The position numbers and the translations under genes are program-made. 64,000 bases of DNA from Marthasterias glacialis (lineage: Eukaryota; Echinodermata; Asteroidea; Forcipulatida; Asteriidae). The notes beneath the pieces were generated by a model, which searched no databases, was not told the DNA's origin, and worked only from the letters and a program-made list of their open reading frames with translations. Of the stretch, positions 45,447 to 60,373 are shown piece by piece. Numbering within the stretch: position 1 is the stretch's first letter; every line of letters starts with the position of its first letter. Where the stretch lies: NCBI GenBank assembly GCA_911728455.2, contig OU452234.1, positions 12,238,031 through 12,302,030 on the forward strand. Reading direction: 5' to 3'.

Positions 45447-48400
45447 GCTAGCTCCCGAAATACTGCAAGTTGGGAGCTCTAGTTTGTTGGACACGTCTCG
45501 GAAGAGCCGCCCGCATCCACTGATTCCATGAAAAGCACTTTTCAAGTTGGGTCCAAAATTAAAATTTCTCACAGGGAGCTCCCTGTGAGCACCGGCACTT
45601 TTGATCAAAATTTTTTTATGCGATTTTATGATAGAAAATGATAGAGTAGACATCACTGAAGAGGGTTTGTGTGCGGGGAAGGGGTCAATTCGCAATATTT
45701 GGGCAAGTGGCAAAATTTGGGTCAATTCTGACGTCATCAAAATGGCCGAAAAAGCTCGCTAGCTCCCGAAATACTGCAAGTTGGGAGCTCTAGTTTGTTG
45801 GACACGTCTCGGAAGAGCCGCCCGCATCCACTGATTTCATGAAAAGCACTTTTCAAGTTGGGTCCAAAATTAAAATTTCTCACAGGGAGCTCCCTGTGAG
45901 CACCGGCACTTTTGATCAAAATTTTTTTATGCGATTTTATGATAGAAAATGATAGAGTAGACATCACTGAAGAGGGTTTGTGTGCGGGGAAGGGGTCAAT
46001 TCGCAATATTTGGGCAAGTGGCAAAATTTGGGTCAATTCTGACGTCATCAAAATGGCCGAAAAAGCTCGCTAGCTCCCGAAATACTGCAAGTTGGGAGCT
46101 CTAGTTTGTTGGACACGTCTCGGAAGAGCCGCCCGCATCCACTGATTCCATGAAAAGCACTTTTCAAGTTGGGTCCAAAATTAAAATTTCTCACAGGGAG
46201 CTCCCTGTGAGCACCGGCACTTTTGATCAAAATTTTTTTATGCGATTTTATGATAGAAAATGATAGAGTAGACATCACTGAAGAGGGTTTGTGTGCGGGG
46301 AAGGGGTCAATTCGCAATATTTGGGCAAGTGGCAAAATTTGGGTCAATTCTGACGTCATCAAAATGGCCGAAAAAGCTCGCTAGCTCCCGAAATACTGCA
46401 AGTTGGGAGCTCTAGTTTGTTGGACACGTCTCGGAAGAGCCGCCCGCATCCACTGATTCCATGAAAAGCACTTTTCAAGTTGGGTCCAAAATTAAAATTT
46501 CTCACAGGGAGCTCCCTGTGAGCACCGGCACTTTTGATCAAAATTTTTTTATGCGATTTTATGATAGAAAATGATAGAGTAGACATCACTGAAGAGGGTT
46601 TGTGTGCGGGGAAGGGGTCAATTCGCAATATTTGGGCAAGTGGCAAAATTTGGGTCAATTCTGACGTCATCAAAATGGCCGAAAAAGCTCGCTAGCTCCC
46701 GAAATACTGCAAGTTGGGAGCTCTAGTTTGTTGGACACGTCTCGGAAGAGCCGCCCGCATCCACTGATTCCATGAAAAGCACTTTTCAAGTTGGGTCCAA
46801 AATTAAAATTTCTCACAGGGAGCTCCCTGTGAGCACCGGCACTTTTGATCAAAATTTTTTTATGCGATTTTATGATAGAAAATGATAGAGTAGACATCAC
46901 TGAAGAGGGTTTGTGTGCGGGGAAGGGGTCAATTCGCAATATTTGGGCAAGTGGCAAAATTTGGGTCAATTCTGACGTCATCAAAATGGCCGAAAAAGCT
47001 CGCTAGCTCCCGAAATACTGCAAGTTGGGAGCTCTAGTTTGTTGGACACGTCTCGGAAGAGCCGCCCGCATCCACTGATTCCATGAAAAGCACTTTTCAA
47101 GTTGGGTCCAAAATTAAAATTTCTCACAGGGAGCTCCCTGTGAGCACCGGCACTTTTGATCAAAATTTTTTTATGCGATTTTATGATAGAAAATGATAGA
47201 GTAGACATCACTGAAGAGGGTTTGTGTGCGGGGAAGGGGTCAATTCGCAATATTTGGGCAAGTGGCAAAATTTGGGTCAATTCTGACGTCATCAAAATGG
47301 CCGAAAAAGCTCGCTAGCTCCCGAAATACTGCAAGTTGGGAGCTCTAGTTTGTTGGACACGTCTCGGAAGAGCCGCCCGCATCCACTGATTCCATGAAAA
47401 GCACTTTTCAAGTTGGGTCCAAAATTAAAATTTCTCACAGGGAGCTCCCTGTGAGCACCGGCACTTTTGATCAAAATTTTTTTATGCGATTTTATGAAAG
47501 AAAATGATAGAGTAGACATCACTGAAGAGGGTTTGTGTGCGGGGAAGGGGTCAATTCGCAATATTTGGGCAAGTGGCAAAATTTGGGTCAATTCTGACGT
47601 CATCAAAATGGCCGAAAAAGCTCGCTAGCTCCCGAAATACTGCAAGTTGGGAGCTCTAATTTGTTGGACACGTCTCGGAAGAGCCGCCCGCATCCACTGA
47701 TTCCATGAAAAGCACTTTTCAAGTTGGGTCCAAAATTAAAATTTCTCACAGGGAGCTCCCTGTGAGCACCGGCACTTTTGATCAAAATTTTTTTATGCGA
47801 TTTTATGATAGAAAATGATAGAGTAGACATCACTGAAGAGGGTTTGTGTGCGGGGAAGGGGTCAATTCGCAATATTTGGGCAAGTGGTAAAATTTGGGTC
47901 AATTCTGACGTCATCAAAATGGCCGAAAAAGTTCGCTAGCTCCCGAAATACTGCAAGTTGGGAGCTCTAGTTTGTTGGACACGTCTCGGAAGAGCCGCCC
48001 GCATCCACTGATTCCATGAAAAGCACTTTTCAAGTTGGGTCCAAAATTAAAATTTCTGACAGGGAGCTCCCTGTGAGCACCGGCACTTTTGATCAAAATT
48101 TTTTTATGCGATTTTATGATAGAAAATGATAGAGTAGACATCACTGAAGAGGGTTTGTGTGCGGGGAAGGGGTCAATTCGCAATATTTGGGCAAGTGGCA
48201 AAATTTGGGTCAATTCTGACGTCATCAAAATGGCCGAAAAAGCTCGCTAGCTCCCGAAATACTGCAAGTTGGGAGCTCTAGTTTGTTGGACACGTCTCGG
48301 AAGAGCCGCCCGCATCCACTGATTCCATGAAAAGCACTTTTCAAGTTGGGTCCAAAATTAAAATTTCTCACAGGGAGCTCCCTGTGAGCACCGGCACTTT

Positions 48401-51400
48401 TGATCAAAATTTTTTTATGCGATTTTATGATACAAAATGATAGAGTAGACATCACTCAAGAGGGTTTGTGTGCGGGGAAGGGGTCAATTCGCAATATTTG
48501 GGCAAGTGGCAAAATTTGGGTCAATTCTGACGTCATCAAAATGGCCGAAAAAGCTCGCTAGCTCCCGAAATACTGCAAGTTGGGAGCTCTAATTTGTTGG
48601 ACACGTCTTGGAAGAGCCGCCCGCATCCACTGATTCCATGAAAAGCACTTTTCAAGTTGGGTCCAAAATTAAAATTTCTCACAGGGAGCTCCCTGTGAGC
48701 ACCGGCACTTTTGATCAAAATTTTTTTATGCGATTTTATGATAGAAAATGATAGAGTAGAAATCACTGAAGAGGGTTTGTGTGCGGGGAAGGGGTCAATT
48801 CGCAATATTTGGGCAAGTGGCAAAATTTGGGTCAATTCTGACGTCATCAAAATGGCCGAAAAAGCTCGCTAGCTCCCGAAATACTGCAAGTTGGGAGCTC
48901 TAGTTTGTTGGACACGTCTCGGAAGAGCCGCCCGCATCCACTGATTCCATGAAAAGCACTTTTCAAGTTGGGTCCAAAATTAAAATTTCTCACAGGGAGC
49001 TCCCTGTGAGCACCGGCACTTTTGATCAAAATTTTTTTATGCGATTTTATGATAGAAAATGATAGAGTAGACATCACTGAAGAGGGTTTGTGTGCGGGGA
49101 AGGGGTCAATTCGCAATATTTGGGCAAGTGGCAAAATTTGGGTCAATTCTGACGTCATCAAAATGGCCGAAAAAGTTCGCTAGCTCCCGAAATACTGCAA
49201 GTTGGGAGCTCTAGTTTGTTGGACACGTCTCGGAAGAGCCGCCTGCATCCACTGATTCCATGAAAAGCACTTTTCAAGTTGGGTCCAAAATTAAAATTTC
49301 TCACAGGGAGCTCCCTGTGAGCACCGGCACTTTTGATCAAAATTTTTTTATGCGATTTTATGATAGAAAATGATAGAGTAGACATCACTGAAGAGGGTTT
49401 GTGTGCGGGGAAGGGGTCAATTCGCAATATTTGGGCAAGTGGCAAAATTTGGGTCAATTCTGACGTCATCAAAATGGCCGAAAAAGCTCGCTAGCTCCCG
49501 AAATACTGCAAGTTGGGAGCTCTAGTTTGTTGGACACGTCTCGGAAGAGCCGCCCGCATCCACTGATTCCATGAAAAGCACTTTTCAAGTTGGGTCCAAA
49601 ATTAAAATTTCTCACAGGGAGCTCCCTGTGAGCACCGGCACTTTTGATCAAAATTTTTTTATGCGATTTTATGATAGAAAATGATAGAGTAGACATCACT
49701 GAAGAGGGTTTGTGTGCGGGGAAGGGGTCAATTCGCAATATTTGGGCAAGTGGCAAAATTTGGGTCAATTCTGACGTCATCAAAATGGCCGAAAAAGCTC
49801 GCTAGCTCCCGAAATACTGCAAGTTGGGAGCTCTAGTTTGTTGGACACGTCTCGGAAGAGCCGCCCGCATCCACTGATTCCATGAAAAGCACTTTTCAAG
49901 TTGGGTCCAAAATTAAAATTTCTCACAGGGAGCTCCCTGTGAGCACCGGCACTTTTGATCAAAATTTTTTTATGCGATTTTATGATAGAAAATGATAGAG
50001 TAGACATCACTGAAGAGGGTTTGTGTGCGGGGAAGGGGTCAATTCGCAATATTTGGGCAAGTGGCAAAATTTGGGTCAATTCTGACGTCATCAAAATGGC
50101 CGAAAAAGCTCGCTAGCTCCCGAAATACTGCAAGTTGGGAGCTCTAGTTTGTTGGACACGTCTCGGAAGAGCCGCCCGCATCCACTGATTCCATGAAAAG
50201 CACTTTTCAAGTTGGGTCCAAAATTAAAATTTCTCACAGGGAGCTCCCTGTGAGCACCGGCACTTTTGATCAAAATTTTTTTATGCGATTTTATGATAGA
50301 AAATGATAGAGTAGACATCACTGAAGAGGGTTTGTGTGCGGGGAAGGGGTCAATTCGCAATATTTGGGCAAGTGGCAAAATTTGGGTCAATTCTGACGTC
50401 ATCAAAATGGCCGAAAAAGCTCGCTAGCTCCCGAAATACTGCAAGTTGGGAGCTCTAATTTGTTGGACACGTCTCGGAAGAGCCGCCCGCATCCACTGAT
50501 TCCATGAAAAGCACTTTTCAAGTTGGGTCCAAAATTAAAATTTCTCACAGGGAGCTCCCTGTGAGCACCGGCACTTTTGATCAAAATTTTTTTATGCGAT
50601 TTTATGATAGAAAATGATAGAGTAGAAATCACTGAAGAGGGTTTGTGTGCGGGGAAGGGGTCAATTCGCAATATTTGGGCAAGTGGCAAAATTTGGGTCA
50701 ATTCTGACGTCATCAAAATGGCCGAAAAAGCTCGCTAGCTCCCGAAATACTGCAAGTTGGGAGCTCTAGTTTGTTGGACACGTCTCGGAAGAGCCGCCCG
50801 CATCCACTGATTCCATGAAAAGCACTTTTCAAGTTGGCTCCAAAATAAAAATTTCTCACAGGGAGCTCCCTGTGAGCACCGGCACTTTTGATCAAAATTT
50901 TTTTATGCGATTTTATGATAGAAAATGATAGAGTAGACATCACTGAAGAGGGTTTGTGTGCGGGGAAGGGGTCAATTCGCAATATTTGGGCAAGTGGCAA
51001 AATTTGGGTCAATTCTGACGTCATCAAAATGGCCGAAAAAGCTCGCTAGCTCCCGAAATACTGCAAGTTGGGAGCTCTAGTTTGTTGGACACGTCTCGGA
51101 AGAGCCGCCCGCATCCACTGATTCCATGAAAAGCACTTTTCAAGTTGGGTCCAAAATTAAAATTTCTCACAGGGAGCTCCCTGTGAGCACCGGCACTTTT
51201 GATCAAAATTTTTTTATGCGATTTTATGATAGAAAATGATAGAGTAGACATCACTGAAGAGGGTTTGTGTGCGGGGAAGGGGTCAATTCGCAATATTTGG
51301 GCAAGTGGCAAAATTTGGGTCAATTCTGACGTCATCAAAATGGCCGAAAAAGCTCGCTAGCTCCCGAAATACTGCAAGTTGGGAGCTCTAATTTGTTGGA

Positions 51401-54400
51401 CACGTCTCGGAAGAGCCGCCCGCATCCACTGATTCCATGAAAAGCACTTTTCAAGTTGGGTCCAAAATTAAAATTTCTCACAGGGAGCTCCCTGTGAGCA
51501 CCGGCACTTTTGATCAAAATTTTTTTATGCGATTTTATGATAGAAAATGATAGAGTAGAAATCACTGAAGAGGGTTTGTGTGCGGGGAAGGGGTCAATTC
51601 GCAATATTTGGGCAAGTGGCAAAATTTGGGTCAATTCTGACGTCATCAAAATGGCCGAAAAAGCTCGCTAGCTCCCGAAATACTGCAAGTTGGGAGCTCT
51701 AGTTTGTTGGACACGTCTCGGAAGAGCCGCCCGCATCCACTGATTCCATGAAAAGCACTTTTCAAGTTGGGTCCAAAATTAAAATTTCTCACAGGGAGCT
51801 CCCTGTGAGCACCGGCACTTTTGATCAAAATTTTTTTATGCGATTTTATGATAGAAAATGATAGAGTAGACATCACTGAAGAGGGTTTGTGTGCGGGGAA
51901 GGGGTCAATTCGCAATATTTGGGCAAGTGGCAAAATTTGGGTCAATTCTGACGTCATCAAAATGGCCGAAAAAGTTCGCTAGCTCCCGAAATACTGCAAG
52001 TTGGGAGCTCTAGTTTGTTGGACACGTCTCGGAAGAGCCGCCTGCATCCACTGATTCCATGAAAAGCACTTTTCAAGTTGGGTCCAAAATTAAAATTTCT
52101 CACAGGGAGCTCCCTGTGAGCACCGGCACTTTTGATCAAAATTTTTTTATGCGATTTTATGATAGAAAATGATAGAGTAGACATCACTGAAGAGGGTTTG
52201 TGTGCGGGGAAGGGGTCAATTCGCAATATTTGGGCAAGTGGCAAAATTTGGGTCAATTCTGACGTCATCAAAATGGCCGAAAAAGCTCGCTAGCTCCCGA
52301 AATACTGCAAGTTGGGAGCTCTAGTTTGTTGGACACGTCTCGGAAGAGCCGCCCGCATCCACTGATTCCATGAAAAGCACTTTTCAAGTTGGGTCCAAAA
52401 TTAAAATTTCTCACAGGGAGCTCCCTGTGAGCACCGGCACTTTTGATCAAAATTTTTTTATGCGATTTTATGATAGAAAATGATAGAGTAGACATCACTG
52501 AAGAGGGTTTGTGTGCGGGGAAGGGGTCAATTCGCAATATTTGGGCAAGTGGCAAAATTTGGGTCAATTCTGACGTCATCAAAATGGCCGAAAATGCTCG
52601 CTAGCTCCCGAAATACTGCAAGTTGGGAGCTCTAGTTTGTTGGACACGTCTCGGAAGAGCCGCCCGCATCCACTGATTCCATGAAAAGCACTTTTCAAGT
52701 TGGGTCCAAAATTAAAATTTCTCACAGGGAGCTCCCTGTGAGCACCGGCACTTTTGATCAAAAATTTTTTTTATGCGATTTTATGATAGAAAATGATAGA
52801 GTAGACATCACTGAAGAGGGTTTGTGTGCGGGGAAGGGGTCAATTCGCAATATTTGGGCAAGTGGCAAAATTTGGGTCAATTCTGACGTCATCAAGATGG
52901 CCGAAAAAGCTCGCTAGCTCCCGAAATACTGCAAGTTGGGAGCTCTAGTTTGTTGGACACGTCTCGGAAGAGCCGCCCGCATCCACTGATTCCATGAAAA
53001 GCACTTTTCAAGTTGGGTCCAAAATTAAAATTTCTCACAGGGAGCTCCCTGTGAGCACCGGCACTTTTGATCAAAATTTTTTTATGCGATTTTATGATAG
53101 AAAATGATAGAGTAGACATCACTGAAGAGGGTTTGTTTGCGGGGAAGGGGTCAATTCGCAATATTTGGGCAAGTGGCAAAATTTGGATCAATTCTGACGT
53201 CATCAAAATGGCCGAAAAAGCTCGCTAGCTCCCGAAATACTGCAAGTTGGGAGCTCTAGTTTGTTGGACACGTCTCGGAAGAGCCGCCCGCATCCACTGA
53301 TTCCATGAAAAGCACTTTTCAAGTTGGGTCCAAAATTAAAATTTCTCACAGGGAGCTCCCTGTGAGCACCGGCACTTTTGATCAAAAATTTTTTATGCGA
53401 TTTTATGATAGAAAATGATAGAGTAGACATCACTGAAGAGGGTTTGTGTGCGGGGAAGGGGTCAATTCGCAATATTTGGGCAAGTGGCAAAATTTGGGTC
53501 AATTCTGACGTCATCAAAATGGCCGAAAAAGCTCGCTAGCTCCCGAAATACTGCAAGTTGGGAGCTCTAGTTTGTTGGACACGTCTCGGAAGAGCCGCCC
53601 GCATCCACTGATTCCATGAAAAGCACTTTTCAAGTTGGGTCCAAAATTAAAATTTCTGACAGGGAGCTCCCTGTGAGCACCGGCACTTTTGATCAAAATT
53701 TTTTTATGCGATTTTATGATAGAAAATGATAGAGTAGACATCACTGAAGAGGGTTTGTGTGCGGGGAAGGGGTCAATTCGCAATATTTGGGCAAGTGGCA
53801 AAATTTGGGTCAATTCTGACGTCATCAAGATGGCCGAAAAAGCTCGCTAGCTCCCGAAATACTGCAAGTTGGGAGCTCTAGTTTGTTGGACACGTCTCGG
53901 AAGAGCCGCCCGCATCCACTGATTCCATGAAAAGCACTTTTCAAGTTGGGTCCAAAATTAAAATTTCTCACAGGGAGCTCCCTGTGAGCACCGGCACTTT
54001 TGATCAAAATTTTTTTATGCGATTTTATGATAGAAAATGATAGAGTAGACATCACTGAAGAGGGCTTGTGTGCGGGGAAGGGGTCAATTCGCAATATTTG
54101 GGCAAGTGGCAAAATTTGGGTCAATTCTGACGTCATCAAAATGGCCGAAAAAGCTCGCTAGCTCCCGAAATACTGCAAGTTGGGAGCTCTAGTTTGTTGG
54201 ACACGTCTCGGAAGAGCCGCCCGCATCCACTGATTCCATGAAAAGCACTTTTCAAGTTGGGTCCAAAATTAAAATTTCTCACAGGGAGCTCCCTGTGAGC
54301 ACCGGCACTTTTGATCAAAATTTTTTATGCGATTTTATGATAGAAAATGATAGAGTAGACATCACTGAAGAGGGTTTGTGTGGGGGGAAGGGGTCAATTC

Positions 54401-57400
54401 GCAATATTTGGGCAAGTGGCAAAATTTGGGTCAATTCTGACGTCATCAAGATGGCCGAAAAAGCTTGCTAGCTCCCGAAATACTGCAAGTTGGGAGCTCT
54501 AGTTTGTTGGACACGTCTCGGAAGAGCCGCCCGCATCCACTGATTCCATGAAAAGCACTTTTCAAGTTGGGTCCAAAATTAAAATTTCTCACAGGGAGCT
54601 CCCTGTGAGCACCGGCACTTTTGATCAAAATTTTTTGATGCGATTTTATGATAGAAAATGATAGAGTAGACATCACTGAAGAGGGTTTGTGTGCGGGGAA
54701 GGGGTCAATTCGCAATATTTGGGCAAGTGGCAAAATTTGGGTCAATTCTGACGTCATCAAGATGGCCGAAAAAGCTCGCTAGCTCCCGAAATACTGCAAG
54801 TTGGGAGCTCTAGTTTGTTGGACACGTCTCGGAAGAGCCGCCCGCATCCACTGATTCCATGAAAAGCACTTTTCAAGTTGGGTCCAAAATTAAAATTTCT
54901 CACAGGGAGCTCCCTGTGAGCACCGGCACTTTTGATCAAAATTTTTGATGCGATTTTATGATAGAAAATGATAGAGTAGACATCACTGAAGAGGGTTTGT
55001 GTGCGGGGAAGGGGTCAATTCGCAATATTTGGGCAAGTGGCAAAATTTGGGTCAATTCTGACGTCATCAAGATGGCCGAAAAAGCTCGCTAGCTCCAGAA
55101 ATACTGCAAGTTGGGGGCTCTAATTTTTGTGACACGTCTCGGAAGAGCCGCCCGCATCCACTGATTCCATGAAAAGCACTTTTCAAGTTGGGTCCAACAT
55201 TAAAATTTCTCACAGGGAGCTCCCTGTGAGCACTGACACTTTTGATCAAAATTTTTTTATGCGATTTTATGATAGAAAATGATAGAGTAGACATCACTGA
55301 AGAGGGTTTGTGTGCGGGGAAGGGGTCAATTCGCAATATTTGGGCAAGTGGCAAAATTTGGGTCAATTCTGACGTCATCAAGATGGCCGAAAAAGCTCGC
55401 TAGCTCCCGAAATACTGCAAGTTGGGAGCTCTAGTTTGTTGGACACGTCTCGGAAGAGCCGCCCGCATCCACTGATTCCATGAAAAGCACTTTTCAAGTT
55501 GGGTCCAAAATTAAAATTTCTCACAGGGAGCTCCCTGTGAGCACCGGCACTTTTGATCAAAATTTTTTTATGCGATTTTATGATAGAAAATGATAGAGTA
55601 GACATCACTGACGAGGGCTTGTGTGCGGGGAAGGGGTCAATTCGCAATATTTGGGCAAGTGGCAAAATTTGGGTCAATTCTGACGTCATCAAAATGGCCG
55701 AAAAAGCTCGCTAGCTCCCGAAATACTGCAAGTTGGGAGCTCTAGTTTGTTGGACACGTCTCGGAAGAGCCGCCCGCATCCACTGATTCCATGAAAAGCA
55801 CTTTTCAAGTTGGGTCCAAAATTAAAATTTCTCACAGGGAGCTCCCTGTGAGCACCGGCACTTTTGATCAAAATTTTTTTATGCGATTTTATGATAGAAA
55901 ATGATAGAGTAGACATCACTGAAGAGGGTTTGTGTGGGGGGAAGGGGTCAATTCGCAATATTTGGGCAAGTGGCAAAATTTGGGTCAATTCTGACGTCAT
56001 CAAGATGGCCGAAAAAGCTCGCTAGCTCCCGAAATACTGCAAGTTGGGAGCTCTAGTTTGTTGGACACGTCTCGGAAGAGCCGCCCGCATCCACTGATTC
56101 CATGAAAAGCACTTTTCAAGTTGGGTCCAAAATTAAAATTTCTGACAGGGAGCTCCCTGTGAGCACCGGCACTTTTGATCAAAATTTTTTTATGCGATTT
56201 TATGATAGAAAATGATAGAGTAGACATCACTGAAGAGGGTTTGTGTGCGGGGAAGGGGTCAATTCGCAATATTTGGGCAAGTGGCAAAATTTGGGTCAAT
56301 TCTGACGTCATAAAGATGGCCGAAAAAGCTCGCTAGCTCCCGAAATACTGCAAGTTGGGAGCTCTAGTTTGTTGGACACGTCTCGGAAGAGCCGCCTGCA
56401 TCCACTGATTCCATGAAAAGCACTTTTCAAGTTGGGTCCAAAATTAAAATTTCTCACAGGGAGCTCCCTGTGAGCACCGGCACTTTTGATCAAAATTTTT
56501 TTATGCGATTTTATGATAGAAAATGATAGAGTAGACATCACTGAAGAGGGTTTGTGTGCGGGGAAGGGGTCAATTCGCAATATTTGGGCAAGTGGCAAAA
56601 TTTGGGTCAATTCTGACGTCATCAAGATGGCCGAAAAAGCTCGCTAGCTCCCGAAATACTGCAAGTTGGAAACTCTAGTTTGTTGGACACGTCTCGGAAG
56701 AGCCGCCCGCATCCACTGATTCCATGAAAAGCACTTTTCAAGTTGGGTCCAAAATTAAAATTTCTCACAGGGAGCTCCCTGTGAGCACCGGCACTTTTGA
56801 TCAAAATTTTTTTATGCGATTTTATGATAGAAAATGATAGAGTAGACATCACTGAAGAGGGTTTGTGTGCGGGGAAGGGGTCAATTCGCAATATTTGGGC
56901 AAGTGGCAAAATTTGGGTCAATTCTGACGTCATCAAGATGGCCGAAAAAGCTCGCTAGCTCCCGAAATACTGCAAGTTGGGAGCTCTAGTTTGTTGGACA
57001 CGTCTCGGAAGAGCCGCCCGCATCCACTGATTCCATGAAAAGCACTTTTCAAGTTGGGTCCAACATTAAAATTTCTCACAGGGAGCTCCCTGTGAGCACT
57101 GGCACTTTTGATCAAAATTTTTTTATGCGATTTTATGATAGAAAATGATAGAGTAGACATCACTGAAGAGGGTTTGTGTGCGGGGAAGGGGTCAATTCGC
57201 AATATTTGGGCAAGTGGCAAAATTGGGGTCAATTCTGACGTCATCAAGATGGCCGAAAAAGCTCGCTAGCTCCCGAAATACTGCAAGTTGGGAGCTCTAG
57301 TTTGTTGGACACGTCTCGGAAGAGCCGCCCGCATCCACTGATTCCATGAAAAGCACTTTTCAAGTTGGGTCCAAAATTAAAATTTCTCACAGGGAGCTCC

Positions 57401-60373
57401 CTGTGAGCACCGGCACTTTTGATCAAAATTGTTTTATGCGATTTTATGATAGAAAATGATAGAGTAGACATCACTGAAGAGGGCTTGTGTGCGGGGAAGG
57501 GGTCAATTCGCAATATTTGGGCAAGTGGCAAAATTTGGGTCAATTCTGACGTCATCAAAATGGCCGAAAAAGCTCGCTAGCTCCCGAAATACTGCAAGTT
57601 GGGAGCTCTAGTTTGTTGGACACGTCTCGGAAGAGCCGCCCGCATCCACTGATTCCATGAAAAGCACTTTTCAAGTTGGGTCCAAAATTAAAATTTCTGA
57701 CAGGGAGCTCCCTGTGAGCACCGGCACTTTTGATCAAAATTTTTTTATGCGATTTTATGATAGAAAATGATAGAGTAGACATCACTGAAGAGGGTTTGTG
57801 TGGGGGGAAGGGGTCAATTCGCAATATTTGGGCAAGTGGCAAAATTTGGGTCAATTCTGACGTCATCAAGATGGCCGAAAAAGCTCGCTAGCTCCCGAAA
57901 TACTGCAAGTTGGGAGCTCTAGTTTGTTGGACACGTCTCGGAAGAGCCGCCCGCATCCACTGATTCCATGAAAAGCACTTTTCAAGTTGGGTCCAAAATT
58001 AAAATTTCTGACAGGGAGCTCCCTGTGAGCACCGGCACTTTTGATCAAAATTTTTTTATGCGATTTTATGATAGAAAATGATAGAGTAGACATCACTGAA
58101 GAGGGTTTGTGTGCGGGGAAGGGGTCAATTCGCAGTATTTGGGCAAGTGGCAAAATTTGGGTCAATTCTGACGTCATCAAGATGGCCGAAAAAGCTCGCT
58201 AGCTCCCGAAATACTGCAAGTTGGGAGCTCTAGTTTGTTGGACACGTCTCGGAAGAGCCGCCCGCATCCACTGATTCCATGAAAAGCACTTTTCAAGTTG
58301 GGTCCAAAATTAAAATTTCTCACAGGGAGCTCCCTGTGAGCACCGGCACTTTTGATCAAAATTTTTTTATGCGATTTTATGATAGAAAATGATAGAGTAG
58401 ACATCACTGAAGAGGGTTTGTGTGCGGGGAAGGGGTCAATTCGCAATATTTGGGCAAGTGGCAAAATTTGGGTCAATTCTGACGTCATCAAGATGGCCGA
58501 AAAAGCTTGCTAGCTCCCGAAATACTGCAAGTTGGGAGCTCTAGTTTGTTGGACACGTCTCGGAAGAGCCGCCCGCATCCACTGATTCCATGAAAAGCAC
58601 TTTTCAAGTTGGGTCCAAAATTAAAATTTCTCACAGGGAGCTCCCTGTGAGCACCGGCACTTTTGATCAAAATTTTTTTATGCGATTTTATGATAGAAAA
58701 TGATAGAGTAGACATCACTGAAGAGGGTTTGTGTGCGGGGAAGGGGTCAATTCGCAATATTTGGGCAAGTGGCAAAATTTGGGTCAATTCTGACGTCATC
58801 AAGATGGCCGAAAAAGCTCGCTAGCTCCCGAAATACTGCAAGTTGGGAGCTCTAGTTTGTTGGACACGTCTCGGAAGAGCCGCCCGCATCCACTGATTCC
58901 ATGAAAAGCACTTTTCAAGTTGGGTCCAAAATTAAAATTTCTGACAGGGAGCTCCCTGTGAGCACCGGCACTTTTGATCAAAATTTTTTTATGCGATTTT
59001 ATGATAGAAAATGATAGAGTAGACATCACTGAAGAGGGCTTGTGTGCGGGGAAGGGGTCAATTCGCAATATTTGGGCAAGTGGCAAAATTTGGGTCAATT
59101 CTGACGTCATCAAAATGGCCGAAAAAGCTCGCTAGCTCCCGAAATACTGCAAGTTGGGAGCTCTAGTTTGTTGGACACGTCTCGGAAGAGCCGCCCGCAT
59201 CCACTGATTCCATGAAAAGCACTTTTCAAGTTGGGTCCAAAATTAAAATTTCTCACAGGGAGCTCCCTGTGAGCACCGGCACTTTTGATCAAAATTTTTT
59301 TATGCGATTTTATGATAGAAAATGATAGAGTAGACATCACTGAAGAGGGTTTGTGTGGGGGGAAGGGGTCAATTCGCAATATTTGGGCAAGTGGCAAAAT
59401 TTGGGTCAATTCTGACGTCATCAAGATGGCCGAAAAAGCTCGCTAGCTCCCGAAATACTGCAAGTTGGGAGCTCTAGTTTGTTGGACACGTCTCGGAAGA
59501 GCCGCCCGCATCCACTGATTCCATGAAAAGCACTTTTCAAGTTGGGTCCAAAATTAAAATTTCTCACAGGGAGCTCCCTGTGAGCACCGGCACTTTTGAT
59601 CAAAATTTTTTTATGCGATTTTATGATAGAAAATGATAGAGTAGACATCACTGAAGAGGGTTTGTGTGCGGGGAAGGGGTCAATTCGCAGTATTTGGGCA
59701 AGTGGCAAAATTTGGGTGAATTCTGACGTCATCAAGATGGCCGAAAAAGCTCGCTAGCTCCCGAAATACTGCAAGTTGGGAGCTCTAGTTTGTTGGACAC
59801 GTCTCGGAAGAGCCGCCCGCATCCACTGATTCCATGAAAAGCACTTTTCAAGTTGGGTCCAAAATTAAAATTTCTCACAGGGAGCTCCCTGTGAGCACCG
59901 GCACTTTTGATCAAAATTTTTTTATGCGATTTTATGATAGAAAATGATAGAGTAGACATCACTGAAGAGGGTTTGTGTGCGGGGAAGGGGTCAATTCGCA
60001 ATATTTGGGCAAGTGGCAAAATTTGGGTCAATTCTGACGTCATCAAGATGGCCGAAAAAGCTCGCTAGCTCCCGAAATACTGCAAGTTGGGAGCTCTAGT
60101 TTGTTGGACACGTCTCGGAAGAGCCGCCCGCATCCACTGATTCCATGAAAAGCACTTTTCAAGTTGGGTCCAAAATTAAAATTTCTCACAGGGAGCTCCC
60201 TGTGAGCACCGGCACTTTTGATCAAAATTTTTTATGCGATTTTATGATAGAAAATGATAGAGTAGACATCACTGAAGAGGGTTTGTCTGCGGGGAAGGGG
60301 TCAATTCGCAATATTTGGGCAAGTGGCAAAATTTGGGTCAATTCTGACGTCATCAAGATGGCCGAAAAAGCTC
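45447..60373 (+). repeat. Satellite domain 2: units 67-114, palindrome-perfect variant with higher-order structure
   Basis: From unit 67 most monomers read TTTCTCACAGGGAG (C for G). Exceptions are units 75, 93, 101, 106, 107 and 110. The variant completes the dyad CTCACAGGGAG plus its exact complement, 22 bp. Marker variants recur at regular unit spacings, and AAGATGGCC replaces AAAATGGCC in most units from about 52.9 kb. Confidence 0.88.
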
